From JAHEAO01 sp942492375 (GTDB taxonomy: Bacteria > Pseudomonadota > Alphaproteobacteria > Rhodobacterales > Rhodobacteraceae): a DNA stretch of 64,000 bases. The position numbers and the translations under genes are program-made. The stretch is from NCBI GenBank assembly GCA_942492375.1, contig CALOEL010000014.1:186001-250000 (forward strand), in the 5' to 3' direction. The notes below the pieces were generated by a model, which saw nothing but the letters and a program-made list of their open reading frames with translations, had not been told where the DNA came from and made no database searches. Below are positions 8,285 through 17,260 of the stretch, in pieces. Positions within the stretch are counted from its first letter, which is position 1. Each line of letters opens with the position of its first letter.

Positions 8285-9679
8285 TCAGTAGCGGTAGTGG
8301 TCCGACTTGTACGGACCGTCGACCGTGACACCGATATATTCCGCCTGATCCTTCTTGAGCTCAGTCAGCTTCACGCCAATCCGTGCCAGATGCAGCCTCG
8401 CCACCTTTTCGTCCAGTTCCTTGGGAAGAATGTAGACGCCGGGCCGGTAGGCTTCATGCTTGGTCCACAGCTCGATCTGCGCCAGGACCTGGTTGGTGAA
8501 GCTCGCCGACATCACGAAACTCGGATGACCGGTGGCATTGCCGAGGTTCAGCAATCGACCCTGGGACAAAAGGATGATCCGGTTGCCCGAAGGCATCTCG
8601 ATCATGTCCACCTGGTCCTTGATATTGGTCCATTTGTGGTTCTTCAGCGCGGCGACCTGAATCTCATTGTCGAAATGGCCGATGTTGCCCACGATCGCCA
8701 TATCCTTCATCTCGCGCATATGCTCGATGCGGATCACGTCCTTGTTGCCGGTGGTGGTGATGAAGATGTCGGCGGAACCGATGACATCCTCCAGCAGCAC
8801 GACCTCGTAACCGTCCATCGCCGCCTGAAGCGCGCAAATAGGGTCTATTTCAGTGACTTTCACGCGGGCGCCTGCACCGCGAAGCGATGCGGCAGAGCCC
8901 TTGCCGACGTCTCCGTAGCCGCACACGACTGCGACCTTGCCGGCCATCATCGTGTCGGTCGCACGGCGGATGCCATCTACCAGACTTTCCTTGCAGCCAT
9001 ACTTGTTGTCGAATTTCGATTTGGTGACAGAGTCGTTCACGTTGATCGCCGGAAAGGGCAGCAGTCCCTTCTTGTGCAGATCATAGAGGCGATGAACGCC
9101 GGTCGTCGTCTCTTCCGACACACCGCGGATCGCATCGCGCTGCTTGGTGAACCAGCCGGGGCTTTCCTTCAGCCGCTTCTTGATCTGCGCGAACAGGAAG
9201 GTCTCTTCTTCGCTGGTCGGCACCTCGATCAGATCGGCCTCTCCGGCTTCGACCCGCGCACCCATCAGGATGTACATCGTCGCATCGCCGCCATCGTCGA
9301 GGATCATGTTGCAGGTCCCTTCCGGGAACTGGAAGATCTTGTCGGTATAGGCCCAGTAATCCTCCAGCGTTTCGCCCTTGATCGCGAAGACCGGCGTGCC
9401 GCCCGCCGCGATCGCGGCAGCGGCATGATCCTGGGTCGAGAAGATGTTGCAGGACGCCCAGCGCACTTCGGCGCCCAGCGTAGTCAGGGTCTCGATCAGC
9501 ACGGCGGTCTGGATCGTCATGTGCAGCGAGCCGGCGATGCGCGCGCCCTTCAGGGGTTTCTTCGCACCGTATTCCTCGCGCAGCGCCATCAGCCCCGGCA
9601 TTTCGGTTTCGGCGATGTCCAGCTCCTTGCGGCCATACCCGGCCAGGTCAATGTCCTTGACGATATAATCCTTCGGCAT
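8285..9679 (-). CDS. ahcY: Adenosylhomocysteinase
   Basis: Splits S-adenosylhomocysteine to adenosine and homocysteine using bound NAD, clearing the product of methyl transfer. The start at 9679 gives MPKDYIVKDIDLAGYG, with AAGGAG 9 bases upstream. An in-frame start at 9868 would add 63 residues overlapping the next gene. 464 residues is normal for the long alphaproteobacterial form. The NAD loop GYGDVGKGSA and the C-terminal YKSDHYRY, which reaches the neighbour subunit's cofactor, are present. I looked upstream for an SAH riboswitch core and did not find it. In R. capsulatus ahcY lies near the reg cluster. Here it is 3 kb from regA. Confidence 0.98.
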   Translation of the reverse strand: MPKDYIVKDIDLAGYGRKELDIAETEMPGLMALREEYGAKKPLKGARIAGSLHMTIQTAVLIETLTTLGAEVRWASCNIFSTQDHAAAAIAAGGTPVFAIKGETLEDYWAYTDKIFQFPEGTCNMILDDGGDATMYILMGARVEAGEADLIEVPTSEEETFLFAQIKKRLKESPGWFTKQRDAIRGVSEETTTGVHRLYDLHKKGLLPFPAINVNDSVTKSKFDNKYGCKESLVDGIRRATDTMMAGKVAVVCGYGDVGKGSAASLRGAGARVKVTEIDPICALQAAMDGYEVVLLEDVIGSADIFITTTGNKDVIRIEHMREMKDMAIVGNIGHFDNEIQVAALKNHKWTNIKDQVDMIEMPSGNRIILLSQGRLLNLGNATGHPSFVMSASFTNQVLAQIELWTKHEAYRPGVYILPKELDEKVARLHLARIGVKLTELKKDQAEYIGVTVDGPYKSDHYRY

Positions 9680-9866
9680 CCCGCCGCACTCCTTCAAAAT
9701 CTTCTTCGCCGGGCAGATAGCACCCTCGCCGCCTTCCGACAACGAGAGAAACCGAAGCTTCCGGATTGCGTCGGTTGCCCGATGCTGCTCCGGGGCTAGA
9801 TGTCTCGATACTACAGGCTGGTGCGGGCGATTGTCCGGAGAGCGCGACACAGAGAGGGAAATGCCC

Positions 9867-10535
9867 ATGCTTCATACGCTGACCTTGCAGTCGATCGACC
9901 CCGTCACCCATGATGTGAACCGGCTGCGGTTCGACAGGCCGAAGGGTTTCGACTTCAAGCCGGGCCAGGCAACGATGATGCGGCTGGATCGCGACGGCTG
10001 GCGCGAGAATAAGCATCCTTTCACGATGACCAGCCTGCCCGCGGAAGAGTATCTGGAATTCACGATCAAGAGCTACCCCGAGCATAACGGCATGACCGAG
10101 CAGATCGCGCAGATGAAACCCGGCGATAAGGTGATCATCGGCAGCGCGTGGGGCGCGATCACCGATACCGGGCCGGGAGTATTCATCGCCGGAGGCGCCG
10201 GGGTGACCCCGTTCATAGCAATCCTGCGGCGGCGCGCGCGCGACGACGCGTTGAAGGGCTGCATGCTGATTTTTTCCAACACGCTGGAAAAGGACATCAT
10301 CCTGCGGCAGGAATGGGAGGCGATGCACGACCTTGTCACGGTGTTCACCCTGACCGGCGAAGACAGCGACGCATTTCCAAACCGCCGGATCGACAGGGAC
10401 TTCCTCGACGAGGTGCTGAATGATTACGACCGGCGGTTCTATATCTGCGGTCCGCCCGCGATGGTCGAGGATATCGCCGAGATCCTGAAATCCCGCGATG
10501 TTCCCGACGACCGCATCACCGTTGAAAATACCTGA
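9867..10535 (+). CDS. FAD/NAD(P)-binding oxidoreductase, ferredoxin-reductase family
   Basis: About 222 residues. An FAD-binding beta barrel (about 1-95) contains the flavin motif NKHPFTMTSLP. An NAD(P) domain follows, with GGAGVTPFIAILR and the terminal YICGPPAMVEDI nucleotide motif. There is no 2Fe-2S domain, so electrons must come from or pass to a separate partner. GAGGG sits 8 bases before ATG 9867 and only 2 before ATG 9861, so 9867 is preferred. Divergent from ahcY with about 190 bases between starts. Its physiological substrate cannot be read from sequence. Confidence 0.85.
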   Translation: MLHTLTLQSIDPVTHDVNRLRFDRPKGFDFKPGQATMMRLDRDGWRENKHPFTMTSLPAEEYLEFTIKSYPEHNGMTEQIAQMKPGDKVIIGSAWGAITDTGPGVFIAGGAGVTPFIAILRRRARDDALKGCMLIFSNTLEKDIILRQEWEAMHDLVTVFTLTGEDSDAFPNRRIDRDFLDEVLNDYDRRFYICGPPAMVEDIAEILKSRDVPDDRITVENT

Positions 10536-10601
10536 CCGCGCATTGCCTTTACATCGCGCCCCGGTTCTGGCTACCCACGGAGCGGCAACAACGAGGACGC
10601 G

Positions 10602-11198
10602 ATGCCGCCCAGACAACCCCGCGCCTGGCAACGGATGCTATCCGGCCGAAGGCTCGACCTGCTGGACCCGACGCCGGTCGATATCGAGATCGAGGATATC
10701 GCCCACGGACTGGCCTTCGTCGCCCGCTGGAACGGGCAGACGCAGGGCGACTATGCCTATTCGGTGGCGGAGCATTCGCTACTGGTCGAACAGATATTTA
10801 CCCACTGCAATCCCGGAGCGCCTGTCAGGTGGCGGCTGGCCGCGCTGCTGCATGATGCGCCGGAATACGTTATCGGCGACATGATCAGCCCGGTGAAGGC
10901 GGCTGTGGGCCCAGGTTACGGCGCGCTCGATGACCGGCTGGCGGCTGCAATTCACATCCGCTTCGGCCTTCCTGCGCAGATACCCGCGCCGATCAAGAAA
11001 GAGATCAAGAAGGCGGACAAGATCAGCGCATGGCTTGAAGCGACGCAGATCGCAGGCTTTACCAAGGCAGAGGCCGACCGGCTGTTCGGGGTTCACAATC
11101 ATAGTCTGATAAAGGGATTTTCCATCAGACTGCGCCCTCCGGTGGAGTTGCGGGCGGATTTCACCGCCCGCCTCCGGGAATTGCTCGCGCTCTGTTAG
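10602..11198 (+). CDS. HD-domain phosphohydrolase, YfbR-like
   Basis: 198 residues with the HD-superfamily metal motif: His58 in SVAEHSLLVEQ, His84-Asp85 in ALLHDAPEYVIGD, and Glu88. This pattern resembles YfbR-type 5'-deoxynucleotidases, which release deoxynucleosides from dNMPs, but the substrate is inferred. It follows the oxidoreductase by 66 bases on the same strand. Its end overlaps the convergent small ORF by 4 bases. Confidence 0.8.
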   Translation: MPPRQPRAWQRMLSGRRLDLLDPTPVDIEIEDIAHGLAFVARWNGQTQGDYAYSVAEHSLLVEQIFTHCNPGAPVRWRLAALLHDAPEYVIGDMISPVKAAVGPGYGALDDRLAAAIHIRFGLPAQIPAPIKKEIKKADKISAWLEATQIAGFTKAEADRLFGVHNHSLIKGFSIRLRPPVELRADFTARLRELLALC

Positions 11199-11356
11199 CC
11201 GATGGGAGTCTCGGGATAGTGTCTCCGATTCCGTTCCCGGTCTCTCCGCGCGACCTCCGCTTCGTTTTCGGGTCCGCGCTTGCGCCAATGATCCGGCGCA
11301 TCCCAGCGCCCGGTATAGGTCGCAATCCTGAACGCGTCTGCTAAAATTGAAAGCAT
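11195..11356 (-). CDS. Small charged hypothetical protein (53 aa)
   Basis: Starts MLSILADAFRIATYTGRWDAP at 11356, preceded by a very good GGAAAGGAAG ribosome site. The C-terminal half is rich in Arg, Glu and Asp (KRGPENEAEVARRDRERNRR). A longer in-frame extension upstream would run into the LysR gene on the other strand and has no ribosome site. I do not recognise a domain. The hydrophobic start plus basic tail suggests a small membrane- or nucleic-acid-associated protein, but this is only impression. It is divergent from the LysR regulator across about 95 bases, so that regulator may control it. Confidence 0.65.
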   Translation of the reverse strand: MLSILADAFRIATYTGRWDAPDHWRKRGPENEAEVARRDRERNRRHYPETPIG

Positions 11357-11451
11357 GGCTTCTTCCTTTCCTATCTTCTGCTGCCAAAATAACTCGTTTA
11401 CATTGACCAAGCGATTCAGGAAGAATTCAGATGTGTAAGTAGAACTTATAT

Positions 11452-12321
11452 ATGGATTGGCGCAGCATACCCTCTCTTCTGGCCCTCCGGGCATTCGAGG
11501 CCGCGGCCCGCACAGGCTCTCTGAGCGAGGCGGCGAGAGAGCTGAACGTGACGCACGCCGCAATCGCCCAGCATCTGCGCACGGTCGAGAAGCATCTGGG
11601 CGTTACGCTGATGCAGCGAGAGGGCCGCGGGATGGCTGTGACCGAGCCGGGGCGTGCGCTGTCGATGCCGCTGACCGAGGCGTTCGAACGAATCGCCGAA
11701 GCTGTCGATGTCGTTACGGCGACAGAGGCCGCGCGCCCGCTGGCCGTGACGCTGACGCCCAGTTTCGCAGCCAAATGGCTGATGCCGCGGCTCGGCGCGT
11801 TTTGGAAGGCGCATCCGGATATCCCGCTGTCGCTTCATCCGAACCGCCGAAGCGTAGATCTTGCGCGCGACGGCATGGATCTGGCAATCCGCTTCGGAAC
11901 CGGGGGCTGGTCGGGTCTTGAGTCCGAACTTCTGGTATCGGCCAAATTCTCCGTCGTCGGCGCGCCATCGCTTCTGGGTGAGCGGACGCGCCTGACGCCG
12001 GCCGAACTGACCGCGCTTCCCTGGATCATCGAGGAACAGTGGCCCGAGCAGTTTCTCTGGATGCGGCAGATGGGTATCGAAACCGACCAGATCGAAAGCA
12101 AGCCGGTTCCGACCGAGGAGCTGGCGCTGTCCGCGACTCGGCAGGGCTACGGATTGCATGTCGAATCGTCGGCGCTTATCGCGGACGACATCGAGGCCGG
12201 CACACTGCGCGCAGTTTTCGAGGGGCCGTCCAGCGAACTGGGCTATTACCTCGTGACCCGGCCCGGTCATGCCAAGCCGGCCTTGAAGACCTTCGTTCGC
12301 TGGCTAAAGTCAGTCGCATGA
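11452..12321 (+). CDS. LysR-family transcriptional regulator (GcvA-like)
   Basis: 289 residues. The N-terminal winged helix-turn-helix spans about 1-62, with RAFEAAARTGSLSEAARELNV as the recognition region and the usual HLRTVEKHLGVTL after it. The rest is the two-lobed effector domain with the AVTLTPSFAAKWLMPRL start seen in the GcvA-like subgroup. No clear ribosome site precedes ATG 11452, and the region just upstream is unusually AT-rich. The stop overlaps the next gene by 4 bases (ATGA). Likely targets are the divergent 53-aa gene or the cotranscribed acetyltransferase. The effector is unknown. Confidence 0.9.
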   Translation: MDWRSIPSLLALRAFEAAARTGSLSEAARELNVTHAAIAQHLRTVEKHLGVTLMQREGRGMAVTEPGRALSMPLTEAFERIAEAVDVVTATEAARPLAVTLTPSFAAKWLMPRLGAFWKAHPDIPLSLHPNRRSVDLARDGMDLAIRFGTGGWSGLESELLVSAKFSVVGAPSLLGERTRLTPAELTALPWIIEEQWPEQFLWMRQMGIETDQIESKPVPTEELALSATRQGYGLHVESSALIADDIEAGTLRAVFEGPSSELGYYLVTRPGHAKPALKTFVRWLKSVA

Positions 12322-12821
12322 AACCCTTGGTCCGGGCCGCGACTATGAAGGACGCAGTTGCAATGGCCGAGCTTCTGAACGAGGTCATCGTCGCCGGCGG
12401 CACAACCGCACATCAGCGCACCTTTGATGCCGCACGGATGCGGCATCACTACATCGCTCCGAACGGGCTGATCGCCTGCACGGTGGCCGAGCAGGATCGT
12501 GCGATCGTGGGATTCCAGTGTCTGATCTGGCCCGATGCGGAGGGCGATCCCTTTCCTGACGGCTGGGCCATCATCGCCACCTTCGCGGCGCTCGATCGCA
12601 AAGGGCAGGGCATCGGCACTGCCCTGTTCCGCGCGACCCGAAAGGCCGCCGCCGAGGCCGGCGTTTGCACGATCGACGCAACCATACGCGCCGACAATGC
12701 CGGGGGCTTGCGGTATTATGAGAAGATCGGGTTTCGCGACTATGACCGGCTGTGCGCCCTGCCGCTTCGCGATGGAACCAAGGTCGACCGCATCCGCAAG
12801 CGGTTCGACCTGCCCATCTAG
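12318..12821 (+). CDS. GNAT-family N-acetyltransferase
   Basis: 167 residues starting MKPLVRAATMKDAVAMAELLNEV, with the acetyl-CoA loop DRKGQGIGTALF near residues 94-105 and the terminal RADNAGGLRYYEKIGF motif. ATG 12318 overlaps the LysR stop, so translation is probably coupled. It most resembles phosphinothricin/amino-acid-type acetyltransferases, but the acceptor is not predictable. Its 3' end overlaps convergent regA by 4 bases. Confidence 0.88.
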   Translation: MKPLVRAATMKDAVAMAELLNEVIVAGGTTAHQRTFDAARMRHHYIAPNGLIACTVAEQDRAIVGFQCLIWPDAEGDPFPDGWAIIATFAALDRKGQGIGTALFRATRKAAAEAGVCTIDATIRADNAGGLRYYEKIGFRDYDRLCALPLRDGTKVDRIRKRFDLPI

Positions 12822-13372
12822 CGCGGGCTGCGCTTCGCCAGGATCCTTTGCAAAGTGCGCCGGTGCATGTTCAGCCGGCGCGCAGTTTCGCTGACGTTGC
12901 GGTCGCACAGTTCGTAGACTCGCTGAATATGCTCCCAGCGCACGCGGTCAGCCGACATCGGATTGGCCGGCGGCGGTGGCATCTCGGCGCCCTTCGCCAG
13001 CAGCGCATTGGTGATGTCGTTCGCGTCGGCAGGCTTCGAAAGATAGTCGGTCGCACCGATCTTGACGGCGGCCACTGCCGTTGCAATCGCGCCGTAGCCC
13101 GTCAGCACGACGATCCGCGCATCCGGACGACGCTCGCGGATGGTCTCTACCACATCCAGACCGTTACCGTCCTCGAGCCTCAGATCCACGACCGCATAGG
13201 CTGGCGGGCGGGCGGTGGCGAACGCCTTGCCGGCGGCGACCGAACCGGCCATTTCGGGCTTGAATCCCCGCTTTTCCATGGCGCGCGCGAGACGACGCAG
13301 GAACGCCTCGTCATCGTCGACAAGCAACAGCGTCCGGTCTTCTCCAAGGTCGAGCTGTTCGTCATCAGACAT
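12818..13372 (-). CDS. regA: Response regulator of the RegBA/PrrBA/ActSR redox system
   Basis: Starting at MSDDEQLDLG (13372, with GAGG 7 bases upstream) the protein has 184 residues, exactly RegA size. An in-frame start at 13426 would add 18 residues overlapping senC's end. The receiver domain has the acidic pocket VDDDE, phospho-acceptor Asp63 in VVDLRLEDGNG, and Lys113 in LSKPA. A proline hinge (PPPPANP) leads to the Fis-like helix-turn-helix NVSETARRLNMHRRTLQRIL. It globally controls photosynthesis, respiration, carbon and nitrogen fixation genes according to quinone redox state. Downstream of senC as in R. capsulatus. hvrA is not present after it. Confidence 0.97.
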   Translation of the reverse strand: MSDDEQLDLGEDRTLLLVDDDEAFLRRLARAMEKRGFKPEMAGSVAAGKAFATARPPAYAVVDLRLEDGNGLDVVETIRERRPDARIVVLTGYGAIATAVAAVKIGATDYLSKPADANDITNALLAKGAEMPPPPANPMSADRVRWEHIQRVYELCDRNVSETARRLNMHRRTLQRILAKRSPR

Positions 13373-13422
13373 GGCAGTACCTCGCTGGATTCCGGCAACC
13401 CTAGTGAGCGCCTTCGCCCCGG

Positions 13423-14061
13423 TCAATTTCCAGACTCGGCTACGTCGATAAAGCAGGCCATGGTCTTGGCAATCTCGCCGGCGGGCTGGTCGCGCCGGAA
13501 GTATTCGACGACGCCGGTTTCGGGCAGCACGAAATAACTGAACGTCGAATGATCGACGAGATAGTATTCGGGATCTCCTTCCTGCTTGCGATAATAGGTC
13601 CTGTAGGCCTGCGACGCCGCCTTGACCTGCTCGGGGCTGCCGGTCAGGCCCAGCATGTCCTCGTGCAGATAGTCGGTGAAGTCAGCCACGATCTCTGGCG
13701 TGTCGCGGTCCGGGTCGACCGAGATGAAGACTGGCTGGACGTCGTAGCCCAGTTCCGCCGCCGCATCGACCGCCTCGGCGTTGCGCGCGCTGTCGGCAGG
13801 GCACACGTCGGGGCAGAAGGTGTAGCCGAAATAGACCAGCGACGGCTTGGTGAAAACATCCGCGTCGGTCACGGTTTCACCGGTTTCGTCGACCAGGGTG
13901 AACGGGCCGCCAATGGCCCCGGTGCCGCCCGCGACAGCGGACTCCCTGCAGCTCGAGAAGGGATCGTCGCCGCCGGGCTGCATCGCGAAATACAACGTGC
14001 CGCCGAGAACGCCCACAACCACCGCTGCTGCCGCAGCCGCATAGACCCGAGTTTCCGCCAT
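13423..14061 (-). CDS. senC: SCO1/SenC/PrrC copper chaperone-like protein
   Basis: 212 residues. A membrane anchor at about 7-27 is followed by a periplasmic thioredoxin-fold SCO domain. The copper/thiol motif FCPDVCP gives Cys83 and Cys87, and the third ligand His171 lies in VDHSTFSYF. SenC/PrrC delivers copper to cytochrome oxidase and, in Rhodobacter, influences signalling through the adjacent RegB kinase. It is followed by regA at a 50-base gap and is divergent from regB across 68 bases. Confidence 0.96.
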   Translation of the reverse strand: MAETRVYAAAAAAVVVGVLGGTLYFAMQPGGDDPFSSCRESAVAGGTGAIGGPFTLVDETGETVTDADVFTKPSLVYFGYTFCPDVCPADSARNAEAVDAAAELGYDVQPVFISVDPDRDTPEIVADFTDYLHEDMLGLTGSPEQVKAASQAYRTYYRKQEGDPEYYLVDHSTFSYFVLPETGVVEYFRRDQPAGEIAKTMACFIDVAESGN

Positions 14062-14129
14062 GTCCCCTACCTCCTGACTTGACCCGGCGCGTTGATCACA
14101 GCATCAGCCACGATTAACAAGGGGTATCC

Positions 14130-15554
14130 TTGACGCAATTAGGGTCTGAACGCTGCATGGTAACCCCGTCCGCCGGACTGTTGAACGAAGAACGGCGCAG
14201 CAACTGGGTACGCCTTCGGACCCTGATCGTGCTGCGCTGGATCGCGATCGGCGGTCAGCTTTCCGCGATCCTGGTCGCGCGGCAATGGTTCGACCTCGAT
14301 CTGGATCTCGGGCTGTGCTTCCTCGCGGTCGGGACCTCGGTCGTCGCGAACCTGGTCGCGATGTTCATCTATCCGGAGAACAAGCGGCTGTCCGGCCGCG
14401 AAGTGATGTGGATGCTGATCTTCGACCTTGCGCAGCTTTGGGCGTTACTGTCGCTGACCGGTGGTCTCAACAATCCCTTCGCCCTGCTGATCCTTGCCCC
14501 CGTGACGATCGCCGCGACGACGCTGAGGACACGGCCAACGATGATCGTCGGCGCAGTTGCCATAGGGTTGGCCACGCTGGTCATGTGGTTCCACCTGCCG
14601 CTGCGAACCGATACGGGCTTCGTCATGCAGATGCCAGCCGAGTTCGTGGTCGGGTTCTGGATCGCGATCGTGATCGGTGTGATCTTCCTAGGCGCCTATG
14701 CGCGGAGGGTGACCTTCGAGATCAACTCGATGTCCGAGGCGCTTCTGGCCACCCAGATGGCGCTGGCGCGAGAGCAGAAACTGACCGATCTTGCCGGCGT
14801 GGTCGCCGCCGCCGCGCATGAACTGGGCACACCGCTGGCAACGATCAAGCTGGCCAGCGGAGAATTGATCGAGGAGCTGGCCGACCGGCCCGACGCGCAG
14901 GACGATGTGCGCCTGATACGCGAGCAGGCCGATCGCTGCCGCGATATCCTGCGCTCGATGGGCCGGGCCGGAAAGGACGACGCGCAGCTTCACAACGTTC
15001 CGCTGGCCGAGCTGATCCGCGAGGCCGCGGAACCGCATCAGGACCGCGGCAAATCCATCGAGATTCGGCAAGGCGCGATCGAAGGCGGCGCCGCGCGGCA
15101 GCCCGACCTGCAGCGTCGTCCCGAAGTGGTTCACGGGTTGCGCAACCTGATTCAGAACGCCGTTGATTTCGCGGAAACAACGATCTGGATCGACGCTGTC
15201 TGGTCCGGCGAACATCTGCTGATCCGGATCGTCGACGACGGCCGCGGCTTCCCCTCGCAAGTTCTTGGCCGGATCGGCGATCCGTTCGTGCGCCGCCGCC
15301 GCGGCGACGATCCGCAAAAGGACCGGCCCGGATATCGCGGCATGGGGCTTGGTCTGTTCATCGCCAAGACGTTGCTGGAACGATCGGGCGCGGAGCTGAG
15401 CTTTGCCAACGGCAGCACTGGGTCGTCTGTCGGGCGGCAGACAGGCAGCCGGAGCGGCGCGATCGTCGAGGTCTCATGGCCTCTCTCGCGAATCGCGGCC
15501 GCTCCTGCCGAACAGGGGCGTGGTCTTGGGCAGAACCTTCCGATCACCGGGTGA
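14130..15554 (+). CDS. regB: Sensor histidine kinase of the redox two-component system
   Basis: Six membrane helices span about residues 30-195. The quinone-sensing heptapeptide GGLNNPF is intact at 111-117. The H box has phospho-acceptor His230 (AAHELGTPLATIK), and redox-active Cys270 lies in ADRCRDILRSMGRAG. N, G1 and G2 boxes are LRNLIQNAVDFA, DDGRGFP and GMGLGLFI. These are the diagnostic RegB residues. I use TTG 14130 because AAGGGG stands 5 bases before it. ATG 14157 is an alternative without a ribosome site and would shift these numbers by 9. Divergent from senC-regA. Confidence 0.96.
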   Translation: MTQLGSERCMVTPSAGLLNEERRSNWVRLRTLIVLRWIAIGGQLSAILVARQWFDLDLDLGLCFLAVGTSVVANLVAMFIYPENKRLSGREVMWMLIFDLAQLWALLSLTGGLNNPFALLILAPVTIAATTLRTRPTMIVGAVAIGLATLVMWFHLPLRTDTGFVMQMPAEFVVGFWIAIVIGVIFLGAYARRVTFEINSMSEALLATQMALAREQKLTDLAGVVAAAAHELGTPLATIKLASGELIEELADRPDAQDDVRLIREQADRCRDILRSMGRAGKDDAQLHNVPLAELIREAAEPHQDRGKSIEIRQGAIEGGAARQPDLQRRPEVVHGLRNLIQNAVDFAETTIWIDAVWSGEHLLIRIVDDGRGFPSQVLGRIGDPFVRRRRGDDPQKDRPGYRGMGLGLFIAKTLLERSGAELSFANGSTGSSVGRQTGSRSGAIVEVSWPLSRIAAAPAEQGRGLGQNLPITG

Positions 15555-15627
15555 AGCCAGGGTTAACCGGCACTTAACCAAGCCGGGGCAGGGTCTGGCA
15601 CGATGACAGACTCAAAGGCGCCTGCAA

Positions 15628-17220
15628 ATGACCTCTTCCACATTGATCCAGTTCGGCGGCCTGCTGACCAGTTCCTTTCTGGTCGCTTTCGCCGCTTTCG
15701 CCCTGATGGCGCTATTCGAAGCGCGGTCGCGCCGGCCGGCCCGGGGCTTCATGATCGAAGGCGAGCACGCAATCGCCTTCCTGTTCGACGACACCAATCT
15801 GGTCAATGCTACGAGCGCGGCAAAACAGATCCTTTCGGGCGCCGCGGAAGGCCGCTCGGACTGGGCGCGGCTGGTCTCTCTGCTTCTACCGCGGTTTCCC
15901 GACCTTCTCGAACAGCTTGAAGAGCTGGCCGATCTGGGTCGCGTGAAGCTGACGTCGAGCGATGGTACCTCGCAACTGGAAGCCGAATGGCGCGACGGTC
16001 TGGCCCGGATCTGCCTGCTGGAATGCGGCGGAGAAGACGCCCGCGGCGATATCGACCGCCACAGCCTTGCGGCGCTGGAGCGGGAACTGGCGACATTGCG
16101 CGGCATCGCCGACCATGCACCATGGCTGATGTGGCGCGAGGGTCCGGAGGGGACGATCACCTGGGCCAATGCGGCGTATCTGAAACTTGCCACTGACAGC
16201 CAGCCCGATCCGATTGCGCCAAGCTGGCCGCCTGCACGGCTGTTCGATCTGACGGCCGCCGCGCCGGCCAGCAAGCCGGGGCGTCACTCGGTGAAATTGC
16301 CGAAAGAAGCCGAACCGCGATGGTTCGATCTTTGCGGAACTCCGATGGCTGGCGAGACGCTGTTCATGGCGGTCGATGCAGACCGCACGGTGCGGGCAGA
16401 GACCTCGCTGCGCGAATTCGTACAGACCCTGACCAAGACATTCGCGCATCTGACGGTGGGACTTGCGATCTTCGACAAGTCCCGCAAGTTGACCCTGTTC
16501 AATCCGGCGCTGGCTGACCTGACCCATCTGCCGCCCGAATTCCTGATCTCCCGCCCATCGCTGCAATCGCTGCTTGACCGGCTTCGCGACAGGAAGATCC
16601 TTCCCGAGCCGAAGGATTACAGATCGTGGCGGCAGCAGATGCAGGAACTGGAAACCGCCGCCGTGACCGGCACCTATGAAGAAACCTGGTCGCTGCCATC
16701 GGGTCAGACCTATCGCGTCAGCGGAAGGCCGCATCCCGACGGGGCCGTGGCGTTCGTCTTCGAGGATATCAGCGCCGAGATCTCACTGACCCGGCGCTTC
16801 CGGGCCGAACTGGAAACCAGTCAGGCCGTTCTCGATAGTCTGGATGAGGCGATCGCGGTCTTCTCGGCCAGCGGGTCGATGATCCTGTCTAATTCCGCCT
16901 ATGCCCGGCTGTGGGGCGTCGATCCCTCTACCATGGTCAGTGCCTACGGCATCCGCGATGCTGCGCGGTCGTGGAACCAACGCTGCGCGCCGTCACCGGT
17001 CTGGGGGGACCTGCGTGATTTCGTGACCCGGTTCGGAGAGCGGGCCGATTGGACGGCCGAGGTCCGCCTGCGTGACGGTCGTCAGCTGGATTGCCGCATC
17101 GCGCCGCTGTCCGGCGGGGCGACTCTGATCGGATTCCGCACCAACACGGCCCGTCGTCTGGAGAACCGGCAAGGACATTCGCAATCCAGCCTTCAAGCGA
17201 CCGGCACGCTGCCGTCGTGA
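15628..17220 (+). CDS. DivL-like multi-PAS membrane protein without kinase domain
   Basis: 530 residues. An N-terminal membrane segment (about 10-28) is followed by a soluble region of unknown fold and then PAS-type modules: about 150-240 (PWLMWREGPEGTITWANAAYL), 265-385 (HLTVGLAIFDKSRKLTLFNPAL) and 395-510 (LDSLDEAIAVFSASGSMILSN). The chain then ends. There is no HisKA helix pair or HATPase domain, so it is not a kinase. Similar proteins are found in Rhodobacteraceae beside tsaE and resemble the sensory half of DivL. It begins 73 bases after regB and ends 40 before tsaE, so it may belong to either transcription unit. Role unknown. Confidence 0.8.
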   Translation: MTSSTLIQFGGLLTSSFLVAFAAFALMALFEARSRRPARGFMIEGEHAIAFLFDDTNLVNATSAAKQILSGAAEGRSDWARLVSLLLPRFPDLLEQLEELADLGRVKLTSSDGTSQLEAEWRDGLARICLLECGGEDARGDIDRHSLAALERELATLRGIADHAPWLMWREGPEGTITWANAAYLKLATDSQPDPIAPSWPPARLFDLTAAAPASKPGRHSVKLPKEAEPRWFDLCGTPMAGETLFMAVDADRTVRAETSLREFVQTLTKTFAHLTVGLAIFDKSRKLTLFNPALADLTHLPPEFLISRPSLQSLLDRLRDRKILPEPKDYRSWRQQMQELETAAVTGTYEETWSLPSGQTYRVSGRPHPDGAVAFVFEDISAEISLTRRFRAELETSQAVLDSLDEAIAVFSASGSMILSNSAYARLWGVDPSTMVSAYGIRDAARSWNQRCAPSPVWGDLRDFVTRFGERADWTAEVRLRDGRQLDCRIAPLSGGATLIGFRTNTARRLENRQGHSQSSLQATGTLPS

Positions 17221-17260
17221 AGAAACTTGCGGTGGTCCGGCGGGGATGTAAAACACGGCC

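Noticed and set aside
8297..9799. 500-residue plus-strand open frame opposite ahcY
   Set aside because: Antisense shadow of a high-GC gene; composition is His/Arg-rich with no family resemblance, while ahcY on the other strand is unmistakable.
9680..9866. SAH riboswitch upstream of ahcY
   Set aside because: The leader lacks the recognisable conserved core of that riboswitch family on the minus strand.
14092..14106. FNR/FnrL box (TTGAT...ATCA) between senC and regB
   Set aside because: The half-sites are 6 bases apart rather than 4 and the right half is incomplete.
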